Assembly: GCF_014132355.1 (NCBI RefSeq)
Contig: NZ_BLZO01000033.1
Coordinates: 1 to 64,000 of the forward strand
DNA length: 64,000 nt
From: Okeania sp. KiyG1
Lineage (GTDB): Bacteria; Cyanobacteriota; Cyanobacteriia; Cyanobacteriales; Microcoleaceae
Reading direction: 5' to 3'
Shown one piece after another: positions 26,622 to 35,659 of this stretch. Position 1 is the stretch's first letter. Each line of letters starts with the position of its first letter. A model generated the notes under the pieces. It was not told the DNA's origin, did no database searches, and worked only from the letters and a program-made list of their open reading frames with translations. The position numbers and the translations under genes are program-made.

Positions 26622-27935
26622 TTAAACTAAAACTTGCTCCCAATCAAGACGCTCTAATGTTTGAGCGCGTTCCCAAGCTCGCTCGAAACTGTCTAATTTT
26701 GCATCTATTGTTAGAGGTTCGCCGATATAACCTTGTACTGCTTCTTGTGTCTTTAAACCGTTACCTGTAATGTAGGCAACAGTAGTTTCTTCAGGATCGA
26801 TTTTGCCTGCTTCTGCTAATTTTTTCAACACTGCAATGGTTGTACCACCTGCTGTTTCGGTGAATATGCCTTCTGTTTCTGCCAATAACTTCATGCCTTC
26901 AATAACTTCAGCATCGGTGACAGATTCGATATTACCGTTTGTTTTGCGAGCTACTTCTAATGCATAGATACCATCTGCGGGGTTGCCGATCGCGATTGAT
27001 TTGGCAATAGTATTAGGTTTAACTGGGGTGATAAAATCACGACCTTCTTTGAATGCTTGAGCTACTGGAGAACAACCTTCAGCTTGCGCTCCACTAAAAC
27101 GAACTGCTTTATCTTCTACTAAGCCTACTTTTACAAATTCTTGGAATCCTTTGTAAATTTTAGTGTAGAGGGAACCGGAGGCGATGGGAGCAACGATATG
27201 GTCTGGTAGTTGCCATCCTAGTTGTTCGGCGACTTCAAAACCTAGAGTTTTTGAACCTTCAGAGTAGTAGGGACGGAGGTTAATATTTACAAATCCCCAA
27301 CCGTAGGTATTGGCAACTTCGCAACAGAGGCGGTTTACTTGGTCGTAGTTGCCTTTTACTGCCATAACTGTTGGATTGTAAATTAGAGTGCCGAGAATTT
27401 TGCCTGCTTCTAGGTCGGCGGGGATAAATACACAACACTCTAATCCTGCTTTTGCTGCGATCGCTGCGGTGGAGTTTGCTAGGTTGCCTGTACTGGCGCA
27501 GGATACTGTGGAGAAACCTAATTCTCTGGCCCTACTGAGGGCTACTGATACTACCCTATCCTTAAAACTGAGGGTAGGCATATTTACTGCGTCATTTTTG
27601 ATGTAGAGATTTTTTAGACCCAGGCGACGGGCTAAACGTTCTGATTTTAGTAGGGGGGTCATACCTGTTCCTACGTCTATTACGTTATCTGTTTTTACTG
27701 GTAGGAATTGACGATAACGCCATATAGAGTTAGGACCTGCTTCGATTGTTGCCCGGCTCACTGTTTGACTGAGCTTTTCATAGTCATACTTTACTTCTAG
27801 AGGGCCAAAGCAGACATCTTCACATATATGTTTGGCTTCTAGTGGGTATTCTTCACCACATTCTTTGCATTTGAGTGTTTCTATTGCTGTATTTTGACTG
27901 TGGATTTGATTATCTGTGTTTGTGGCCTGGGTCAT
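26622..27935 (-). CDS. thrC: threonine synthase
   Basis: ThrC is a PLP enzyme converting O-phosphohomoserine to threonine. The 437-residue protein begins with a short zinc-ribbon-like segment (LKCKECGEEYPLEAKHICED, residues about 21-40), then GTGMTPLLKSERLARRLGL, the PLP-lysine motif NMPTLSFKDRVVSVALSRAR, ASTGNLANSTAAIAAKAGL, and a phosphate-binding GSLYTK/GNP segment. Length and layout are those of cyanobacterial/plant-type threonine synthases. The frame is intact. The downstream neighbour was the MoaD/ThiS-like gene before an IscB element entered. Confidence 0.95.
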   Translation of the reverse strand: MTQATNTDNQIHSQNTAIETLKCKECGEEYPLEAKHICEDVCFGPLEVKYDYEKLSQTVSRATIEAGPNSIWRYRQFLPVKTDNVIDVGTGMTPLLKSERLARRLGLKNLYIKNDAVNMPTLSFKDRVVSVALSRARELGFSTVSCASTGNLANSTAAIAAKAGLECCVFIPADLEAGKILGTLIYNPTVMAVKGNYDQVNRLCCEVANTYGWGFVNINLRPYYSEGSKTLGFEVAEQLGWQLPDHIVAPIASGSLYTKIYKGFQEFVKVGLVEDKAVRFSGAQAEGCSPVAQAFKEGRDFITPVKPNTIAKSIAIGNPADGIYALEVARKTNGNIESVTDAEVIEGMKLLAETEGIFTETAGGTTIAVLKKLAEAGKIDPEETTVAYITGNGLKTQEAVQGYIGEPLTIDAKLDSFERAWERAQTLERLDWEQVLV

Positions 27936-28575
27936 ATTCTTTACTCCCTACTTCTAACTAAAAACTATTAACTATTCTGCACTTTTTGAAATACTAGCAT
28001 GGGTAAAAATTACCGTCAACCATACCCGACAAAAATAGTCGGGATTGATTTTGCTATACTTTTTTCATTATTAATTGCAACAGATATATTTTCTATTTTG
28101 GCAGGTAATGTTGTTGATTTAGTAGTTATTTTGAATGTGGCTATTTGAGGAGTATTATCAAGGGCTTATTGATTATAATTAAACTCAAATTTAGTTGCTT
28201 TTATAAGTATTTAGTTTGAATTTGTTATAGTTTTTAAGCCAATATTGATTAATATTTTAATTGTTAATATTACTAATTTTCAGAATAAAAACGAATTTAT
28301 TCTGTCAAGTTTTTTGATTTAATTTAGTATTAAATGTGAATAATGTGATTTGATTTATTTGAATAAATGTAGCATTTTAGAGTAAAAATGCTTCTAGAGG
28401 TAAGTGGTTTAATACCATATACCAAAGAAATTATATTTTCTAAAAAAATATCTAAAATCTAAAATGGTTGGCAGTCCTGTAACCGTAATGGTATTGATGA
28501 AATTTGGGACAAATTACCTAATAATGTCAGTTATTATTACCTCCGCTCCAATTAAAACAGGACTCACGCATAAAA
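27936..28575. other. long AT-rich spacer upstream of thrC
   Basis: About 640 bases, very AT-rich. No gene is supported; a short frame near 28450-28545 (NRNGIDEIWDKLPNNVSYYY) was seen but has no recognisable family. It presumably holds the thrC promoter. Confidence 0.4.
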
Positions 28576-28668
28576 CAAGACTTACGCAAAATACTAAATT
28601 ACACACCATTTGTAGGGGTTAACGGCCGTTAATCTCTACTATATGTGGTGGTTATGCGTAAATCCTGT
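28576..28668. repeat. MITE of the ACTTACGCAAAA family, short full copy
   Basis: AAGACTTACGCAAAA at the left and ATGCGTAAATCCTG at the right, with inner GTAGGGGTTAACGGCCGTTA palindrome. A partial extra end (GGACTCACGCATAAA) lies just left. Same family as 2882-3021. Confidence 0.75.
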
Positions 28669-28770
28669 CAAAGAAAGAGGATGTATTTTGGTTTCTTTCC
28701 TACTCCCCTACTCCCCCACTCCCCTACTCCCTCACTCCCCTACTCCCCTACTCCCCTACTCCCCCACTCC
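28669..28770. repeat. CTCCCCTACTCCC heptamer array running into moaD
   Basis: Tandem copies of TACTCCC/CTCCCCTA at about 28695-28770. The right end of the array forms the last codons and stop of the minus-strand moaD gene. Confidence 0.8.
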
Positions 28771-29009
28771 CCACTAACTGGAGGAATGAGGACTACTTCA
28801 TCGCCGTCTTGAAGGATGGTTTCGGGTGGAGCAAAGTTGAAGTTTATGCCAAATTTGGTGACTTTTCGCCACTGCTCTAATTCAGGATGTTGAGTGACGA
28901 TCTGTTCTAAAAGTTGGGAGGCGGTAGTTCCTGGAGAGAGAGTGAGTTGGAGTTCGGAGACTCCGTAGGCTTCTTGGTAGGCTGCGAATAGTTTGAGGGT
29001 GATGGTCAT
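28740..29009 (-). CDS. moaD: molybdopterin synthase small subunit MoaD with overwritten C-terminus
   Basis: MoaD carries sulfur as a C-terminal Gly-Gly thiocarboxylate to make molybdopterin with MoaE. Residues 1-78 are typical: MTITLKLFAAYQEAYGVSEL, TLSPGTTASQLLEQIV, INFNFAPPETILQDGDEVVL, IPPVSG. The family ends IPPVSGG; here the second glycine and the stop are replaced by EWGSRGVGE, translated from the adjacent GGGAGTA heptamer array. A nine-residue tail would block thiocarboxylation unless removed. At the other end the ATG is preceded by a TTATCAG heptamer array rather than a ribosome site. Probably inactive, or it requires processing. Confidence 0.8.
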   Translation of the reverse strand: MTITLKLFAAYQEAYGVSELQLTLSPGTTASQLLEQIVTQHPELEQWRKVTKFGINFNFAPPETILQDGDEVVLIPPVSGEWGSRGVGE

Positions 29010-29303
29010 TTCAGTTATCAGTTATCAGTTATCAATAGACATCTCCTCCAAAAGAGGGAGGAGGCAGTAGGCAGTAGGCAGTAGGGGGAAAGAATTGATA
29101 ATTTCTGTACGATAGTTGATTTTATTTTTTATTATTGGAGATGTCTAATACCTTCTACTTGAGTAGAAGGATTGAAACCTAATTATTTTTGTTAGAAGGT
29201 ACGGCAGTGGGAGCATCTTGCTCCCGTGCCAAGCATCCCTTGTTTCTTGTGTACCATGACTATGCAGGACTACCATTATTTTTTGGTCATATTCTTGGGA
29301 AGA
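29010..29303. repeat. STRR cassette and GGAGATGTCT inverted-repeat element
   Basis: At 29010-29035 the cassette ATTTCAG-(TTATCAG)n starts inside the moaD start codon region. At about 29037-29150 AGACATCTCC at the left is mirrored by GGAGATGTCT at the right, enclosing GGCAGTA heptamers and an AT-rich core like that at 9160-9245. No gene is present. Confidence 0.55.
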
Positions 29304-29772
29304 GGCGAATCAGCTTCTATAATATATATATTTTTTTGCGTTGAATAAAAAGTCATGCGTAGGGGCGAACTAACCCTTATACATCTTATAATCTTCAGAA
29401 TATCAGAGTTTTTGTTTGAATGCAACTATTTCCCTGGCAATTTTTTCGAGAGTTTTTGAAGGCGAATCAGCTTCTATAATATATATATTTTTTTGCGTTG
29501 AATAAAAAGTCATGCGTAGGGGCGAACTAACCCTTATACATCTTATAATCTTCAGAATATCAGAGTTTTTGTTTGAATGCAACTATTTCCCTGGCAATTT
29601 TTTCGAGAGCTTTTGAAGGCGAATCAGCTTCTATAATATATATATTTTTTTGCGTTGAATAAAAAGTCATGCGTAGGGGCGAACTACCCCTTATACATTT
29701 TATAATCTTCAGAATATCAGAGTTTTTGTTTGAATGCAACTATATTCCCTGACAATTTTTTCTAGAGCTTCT
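29304..29772. repeat. three tandem copies of a 157-base unit
   Basis: Units start at 29304, 29461 and 29618 with GGCGAATCAGCTTCTATAAT and run to about 29772; they are nearly identical over 157 bases. Each contains TGCGTAGGGGCGAAC and an AT-rich remainder. No open frame crosses a unit. Confidence 0.85.
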
Positions 29773-29843
29773 GAGGATGAGAATGATTGATAATTTATTA
29801 TTTTAAATAGGGGCGTTGCTGAATGTATGATTTCACAGGAGTT

Positions 29844-30054
29844 ATACCAATTTGATAAATGTTTGCTACAAATAGCTAGGGTATTTCTTAGAATTTCCTA
29901 GGTCATGCTCCGCAAACAGAATTCAGGAGTCGTATGGGAATAGATTTAATACCAGTTTTTAGGTCAGAAATTCTCTTTTTTGTCAAAGGGACGTTTCCTA
30001 AAAAATCTTTTTATTGCACTTATTATTCGTAACATTCTTTTTTCAAATTGGTAT
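29844..30054. repeat. MITE-like element with ATACCAATTTGA ends, copy 1
   Basis: The left end ATACCAATTTGATAAATG and right end TCAAATTGGTAT are inverted repeats. The interior matches 32681-32904 except for a small insert (TCATGCTCCGCAAACAGAAT, mini-palindrome type) near 29902, where the other copy has a different insert. Non-coding. Confidence 0.7.
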
Positions 30055-30269
30055 TAGGAGTAAACACTGCGGGTGACGGTGCAGTATAAGACCCAAAAGA
30101 AAAAGATAATATTTTAATTAGACAGGACTTACGCAAAATACGAAATTACACACAATCTGTAGGGGCGGAACAGAACAGGAACAGGCAAGATGCCTATTCC
30201 ACATTTAATAATTATGTTCAGCCTCACATAAGACCTAAAATTATTATCAAAGTTAACCATCTAATTAAA
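30055..30269. repeat. spacer with one-ended ACTTACGCAAAA MITE
   Basis: ACAGGACTTACGCAAAATAC through CTGTAGGGGCGGAA at about 30123-30170 is the left half of the MITE family; the right half is missing. The remainder is the leader of the TPR gene. Confidence 0.55.
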
Positions 30270-31601
30270 ATGTTCAAAATTCAAAACTTAATTCTCACTA
30301 GCAGTTGTTTTTACCTCTACTTTTCAACTTATTGTTTAGCAAAAACTCCTGAATTTTCCGAATATACTGTCAGAAAAAATGGTGTAAATATTATCTCTCA
30401 ACGTCAAACAGATGCAGAACAAGAATTAGAATCTCCCAACCAATTTTCCCCTAATCCTTTAGAAAGCACCGAACCAGACCCACTTTTGCCAGAACCTCCT
30501 ACTACAGGAACTCTTAGCGGGGACAAACGAGAAGAACTTTCTCAAGAACTCGACCGACTTAACGCTGAAGCTTCAGCATTATTTGCGGGGGGAGAAACAA
30601 CTAAAGCTTTTGAGACCTGGAATAGAGAACTTCGTTTGCGACGTTATCTTGGTCAAGCAGAAGAGTTAGCTGCTTTGGAACGAGTGGCAGAAATAGCATG
30701 GAATAATAGTCAAAAATTACAGGTGCAGTGGATAACAAAACGACTGGAAACCATACAACCAGAGATTCAAGAACAAGAACCTGTGAATATAGAATTTTTG
30801 CAAGCATTAGGTTCTGCATTTAATACTGTTAGAGCAAAAGATCCAGCAGTTCAAGTTTATCAACAAGTTATTGCTGAAGCTAGAGAGCAAGAGGATGTTG
30901 CTACTCTGAAAGAAGCTTTGACAGCTATGGGGGAAATATATTTGAATTGGCTAGATTATGATAATGCAGCGATCGCTTATGAAGAATTATTGGATGTTCA
31001 GCAGCAGAGTGATTTAGAAACATCTGGTAATGAAGAAACAACAGATCCTGCTTTAACTACTAATTTTGAAAAAGTAGATACTATCGAAAAATTAGCTTTT
31101 ATTTATAATCAAGCGGGAAAACCTTTACAAGCAATTACAGCTAAAGAAAGATTGGTTAATTTTTACGAAGGTCAACAAATTATTACAGAAGTTCCAGATA
31201 TAAAAATATCTATTGCTGAAGATTATGAGGAGCTTGGAAAACTTAGTCTTGCCAGTCAATACTATCAAGAAGCTTATGATATTGCTCAATCAATTCAAAG
31301 GTTTATAAGTGCTAGTGATGCTTTGGAAAAGTTGGCAGCGCTCTATCTTTCTCAGGATGAAAAGGAGGCAGCAATTGAAATATATAAGGTGCAATTATTG
31401 ATGGATCAACAGTTTGTTAATGTTTATGGGATGATGGAAACTTATGACCGTATGGGTCAAGTTTATGCACAGTTAAAGGCTTTTGGTTTGGCAATGTCAT
31501 CTTTTCAAAGAGGTTTAGAATTATCGAGACAATTGGGGGGATATCGAGAAAGTTATTTTCTACAAAAGTTGGATAAGTTGAATAGAAATAAGAATAATTG
31601 A
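30270..31601 (+). CDS. exported tetratricopeptide-repeat protein
   Basis: The 443-residue protein has a likely signal peptide (MFKIQNLILTSSCFYLYFST, cleavage after YCLA near residue 24), a low-complexity acidic linker (about 40-85) and at least six TPR-like helical pairs (about 95-440), for example AAIAYEELLDVQQQSDLE, KLSLASQYYQEAYDIAQSI and LAMSSFQRGLELSRQLGG. TPRs mediate protein-protein contacts. It is probably periplasmic or outer-membrane-associated; partners are unknown. The frame is intact, with repeats on both sides. Confidence 0.85.
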   Translation: MFKIQNLILTSSCFYLYFSTYCLAKTPEFSEYTVRKNGVNIISQRQTDAEQELESPNQFSPNPLESTEPDPLLPEPPTTGTLSGDKREELSQELDRLNAEASALFAGGETTKAFETWNRELRLRRYLGQAEELAALERVAEIAWNNSQKLQVQWITKRLETIQPEIQEQEPVNIEFLQALGSAFNTVRAKDPAVQVYQQVIAEAREQEDVATLKEALTAMGEIYLNWLDYDNAAIAYEELLDVQQQSDLETSGNEETTDPALTTNFEKVDTIEKLAFIYNQAGKPLQAITAKERLVNFYEGQQIITEVPDIKISIAEDYEELGKLSLASQYYQEAYDIAQSIQRFISASDALEKLAALYLSQDEKEAAIEIYKVQLLMDQQFVNVYGMMETYDRMGQVYAQLKAFGLAMSSFQRGLELSRQLGGYRESYFLQKLDKLNRNKNN

Positions 31602-31814
31602 AGAATCGCAAAGCCCCCGCGCATCCCCCAAAATTGGGGGACTTTTACTAGCTAATGGATTCTTGTTCCCCCCAGAATTGGGGGGTTAGGGGGGCAAAAT
31701 TCAGTATTAAACAACTTTTCAGGTATCCTCTAAGTCCTCTTAGGTAAGCATTTCCTACGGAATGCTAATAGTTGAATGCTTACCATCTTAGAAATGATTC
31801 TCTACTCTTATTAC
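31602..31814. repeat. spacer with CCCCCAAAATTGGGGG-type repeat
   Basis: At about 31620-31705 there are two palindromes: CCCCCAAAATTGGGGG and CCCCCCAGAATTGGGGGG with GTTAGGGGGGCAAAATTCAG. This style of C/G-run repeat is common in cyanobacterial spacers and may terminate the TPR gene. GTAAGCATT/ATGCTTAC pieces follow. Confidence 0.5.
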
Positions 31815-32035
31815 TTAATTAATTAATTCAAAAATTCTGTACTTGTAGAATATGCAAAACATAGCTACAGGAGTAAGTAGAAGTGTTAAAGATAAAGTGA
31901 CTGTAGATAAGGTGATAAGCACTGTTCCTACTTCAATTATTTCTAAAATAATAGAAGCAGTTATTTGAGTTTTATTTTTTTGCTGTGTTTTGCATAAGGT
32001 TTAGGTAAACGTTTCTGAGAATTGGTATTCTTCAT
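31815..32035 (-). pseudogene. small one-helix membrane protein, single frameshift
   Basis: The minus strand reads MKNTNSQKRLPKPYAKHSKK, then (after one missing base in an A-run) KTQITASIILEIIEVGTVLI, TLSTVTLSLTLLLTPVAMFC and IFYKYRIFELIN with stop. That is about 73 residues with one or two hydrophobic helices and a basic N-terminus. The reading frame is broken only at the A7 tract near 31978. No family is recognised. It could be a live gene with a sequencing error or a variable tract. Confidence 0.45.
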
Positions 32036-32337
32036 TTTTGTTTTTTATTGAAATTACATTTCTACCATAAAAGGTAGATACTACCCCAAGGCAAGGGATG
32101 CAATTATTTACCTATAAATCTCTTACAATAAAGTATTCAGTTTGAGGATAGCTTGGGAGTAACCCAAACCTTTTTTTCAATTACTTAAAATGATTAGGAA
32201 TTTCAGTTTGGGTTAGCTTGTACCTACCCCATACCCCATACCCCAAACCACCCAAACTTATACCGTTTCACGGAAGTTAAAAGTCAAAAGTCAAAAGTAA
32301 GATTTTATAGAGCTACAAAATCTTGAATATACATTCA
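32036..32337. other. spacer, no gene seen
   Basis: It holds CCATACCCC and AAAGTCAAAAGTCAAAAGTA (heptamer/octamer run at about 32278-32300). Nothing else is recognised. Confidence 0.35.
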
Positions 32338-32680
32338 ATAATTGATAATTGATAATGGATAATTGATAATTACCTCTCCCTAAAACGGATAGGATTGAAT
32401 AAAAGGAAAATTAATTCATTGTTTCTCCTTGGTCATGAGAGGATTTTTACCTTAATTCTTCGGTAATTTCAGGAAATTATTTTACTTTTAAAGTTTGAAA
32501 CTATTTGTGACATCTTGAAAGTGAATTAGTATCAGGACTTTTTTATTATCTATAACTACTTGAGTTTGCAAAGTGTGGGAAGTGTGGGGAGTGTGGGAAG
32601 AGACTACAATTAGAAGAGTTGAATTAACTCTTTGGTAGTTCTTGGTAGTTCGATATTCTCATACCTCCAATACGTTTTAT
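32338..32680. repeat. second copy of the 130-base repeat and spacer
   Basis: 32338-32465 matches 22826-22950, with ATTCATTGTTTCTCCTTGGT and the end TTCTTCGGTAA. The rest, to 32680, has short GTGTGGGAAG repeats and no gene. Confidence 0.65.
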
Positions 32681-32904
32681 AGCAAATTGATAAATGTTTG
32701 CTACAAATAGCTAGGGTCTTTCTTAGGAGTCAACCCACCCCTAACCCCGACCGTGGAGGGGAAGTCAGGAGGAGCGAGTCGTATGGGAATGGCTTTAATA
32801 CCATTTTTTAGGGCTTAAATTATCTTTTTTTGTCAAAGGGACATCTCCTGCATTTGTCTTTTTATCGCTCTTACTGTTCGTAACTTTCTTTTTCAAATTG
32901 GTAT
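32681..32904. repeat. MITE-like element with AAATTGA/TCAAATT ends, copy 2
   Basis: It matches 29844-30054 over its length. The left terminal repeat is degenerate (AGCAAATTGA). At the position where copy 1 carries a mini-palindrome, this copy carries GGAGTCAACCCACCCC through GTGGAGGGG, a different dispersed repeat. Confidence 0.7.
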
Positions 32905-33128
32905 TACTACAAAAAATATAGCAATATGATTTTAGTTGTGAGATATTGGAGACTTTTGTTTTAGGTATGGGGGGAATAGGGAATAGGTATGGAGGGAAAA
33001 AACTAATACCTAAGAGTAAGATAACTGCTATATTCTATACTTTAAAGGAACACTTCAATTCTCACATCTGATTCCTGATTGCTATAGCTCTGACGCAAAC
33101 TTCAAATAATTCTAATCAAATAAAATCT

Positions 33129-35659
33129 ATGGCAAGAACAGGTAACTGGGGTGAGGAACCTCTCAAACGAGCCAAAAAATTAATCGGATTTCTCAGAAAT
33201 TACAGTCATCAGAATAATCCAGAAAAGGAATTATTTACTGAGTGGAAAGATAGAGATAGAGAAAGCGATCGCCCTCAACTTTTTATCAGAACAAATAATT
33301 CTAATTAAATCAAATAAAATCTATGTCAAGAACAGGTAACTGGGGTAAGGAACCTCTCAAACGAGCCAAAAATTAATCGGATTTCTCAGAAATTACAGTC
33401 ATCAGAATAATCCAGAAAAGGAATTATTTACTGAGTGGAAAGATAGAGATAGAGAAAGCGATCGCCCTCAACTTTTTATCAGAACAAATAATTCTAATTA
33501 AATCAAATAAAATCTATGGCAAGAACAGGTAACTGGGGTAAGGAACCTCTCAAACGAGCCAAAAATTAATCGGATTTCTCAGAAATTACAGTCATCAGAA
33601 TAATCCAGAAAAGGAATTATTTACTGAGTGGAAAGATAGAGATAGAGAAAGCGATCACCCTCAACTTTTTATCAGAACAAATAATTCTAATTAAATCAAA
33701 TAAAATCTATGTCAAGAACAGGTAACTGGGGTAAGGAACCTCTCAAACGAGCCAAAAAATTAATCGGATTTCTCAGAAATTACAGTCATCAGAATAATCC
33801 AGAAAAGGAATTATTTACTGAGTGGAAAGATAGAGATAGAGAAAGCGATCGCCCTCAACTTTTTATCAGAACAAATAATTCTAATTAAATCAAATAAAAT
33901 CTATGTCAAGAACAGGTAACTGGGGTAAGGAACCTCTCAAACGAGCCAAAAAATTAATCGGATTTCTCAGAAATTACAGTCATCAGAATAATCCAGAAAA
34001 GGAATTATTTACTGAGTGGAAAGATAGAGATAGAGAAAGCGATCGCCCTCAACTTTTTATCAGAACAAATTTTTATCAGAACAAATAATTCTAATTAAAT
34101 CAAATAAAATCTATGGCAAGAACAGGTAACTGGGGTAAGGAACCTCTCAAACGAGCCCAAAAATTAATTGAATTTCTCAGAAATTACAGTCATCAGAATA
34201 ATCCAGAAAAGGAATTATTTACTGAGTGGAAAGATAGAGATAGAGATAGCGATCGCCCTCAACTTTTTATCAGAACAAATAATTCTAATTAAATCAAATA
34301 AAATCTATGTCAAGAACAGGTAACTGGGGTGAGGAACCTCTCAAACGAGCCAAAAATTAATCGAATTTCTCAGAAATTACAGTCATCAGAATAATCCAGA
34401 AAAGGAATTATTTACTGAGTGGAAAGATAGAGATAGAGATAGCGATCGCCCTCAACTTTTTATCAGAACAAATAATTCTAATTAAATCAAATAAAATCTA
34501 TGTCAAGAACAGGTAACTGGGGTGAGGAACCTCTCAAACGAGCCAAAAATTAATCGAATTTCTCAGAAATTACAGTCATCAGAATAATCCAGAAAAGGAA
34601 TTATTTACTGAGTGGAAAGATAGAGATAGAGAAAGCGATCGCCCTCAACTTTTATCAGGACAAATAATTCTAATTAAATCAAATAAAATCTATGGCAAGA
34701 ACAGGTAACTGGGGTGAGGAACCTCTCAAACGAGCAAGAAAATTAATCGAATTTCTCAGAAATTACAGTCATCAGAATAATCAGCAAAAGGAATTATTTA
34801 CTGAATGGAAAGATAGAGATAGAGAAAGCGATCGCCCTCAACTTTTTATCAGGACAAATAATTCTAATTAAATCAAATAAAATCTATGGCAAGAACAGGT
34901 AAATGGGGTAAGGAAACTCTCAAACGAGCCCAAAAATTAATTGAATTTCTCAGAAATTACAGTCATCAGAATAATCCAGAAAAGGAATTATTTACTGAGT
35001 GGAAAGATAGAGATAGAGATAGCGATAGCCCTCAACTTTTTATCAGAACAAATAATTCTAATTAAATCAAATAAAATCTATGGCAAGAACAGGTAAATGG
35101 GGTAAGGAAACTCTCAAACGAGCCCAAAAATTAATTGAATTTCTCAGAAATTACAGTCATCAGAATAATCCAGAAAAGGAATTATTTACTGAGTGGAAAG
35201 ATAGAGATAGAGATAGCGATCGCCCTCAACTTTTTATCAGAACAAATAATTTTAATTAAATCAAATAAAATCTATGGCAAGAACAGGTAACTGGGGTAAG
35301 GAACCTCTCAAACTAGCCAAAAAATTAATCGAATTTCTCAGAAATTACAGTCATCAGAATAATCCAGAAAAGGAATTATTTACTGAGTGGAAAGATAGAG
35401 ATAGAGATAGCGATCGCCCTCAACTTTTTATCAGAACAAATAATTTTAATTAAATCAAATAAAATCTATGGCAAGAACAGGTAACTGGGGTGAGGAACCT
35501 CTCAAACGAGCCAAAAATTAATCGGATTTCTCAGAAATTACAGTCATCAGAATAATCCAGAAAAGGAATTATTTACTGAGTGGAAAGATAGAGATAGAGA
35601 AAGCGATCGCCCTCAACTTTTATCAGAACAAATAATTCTAATTAAATCAAATAAAATCT
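33129..35659 (+). repeat. 13 tandem copies (~194 bases) of the 5' end of the downstream NACHT gene
   Basis: ATG codons at 33129, 33323, 33516, 33709, 33903, 34113, 34307, 34500, 34692, 34886, 35080, 35274 and 35468 each begin the same sequence as the NACHT gene start at 35660. Each unit encodes M(A/S)RTGNWG(E/K)EPLKRA through DRPQLFIRTN, the first 56 codons of that protein, then NSN and a stop (59 residues), followed by a short AT-rich leader to the next ATG. Eight units are open throughout. Five (33323, 33516, 34307, 34500, 35468) have A5 in place of A6 in a run at codons 16-18 and stop there. The 33903 unit is 210 bases because of a 16-base internal duplication. No Shine-Dalgarno sequence precedes the ATGs. 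Confidence 0.95.

Noticed and set aside
33129-35659. CRISPR array
   Set aside because: Units are about 194 bases, directly adjoining, without unique spacers, and they encode the start of the downstream gene.
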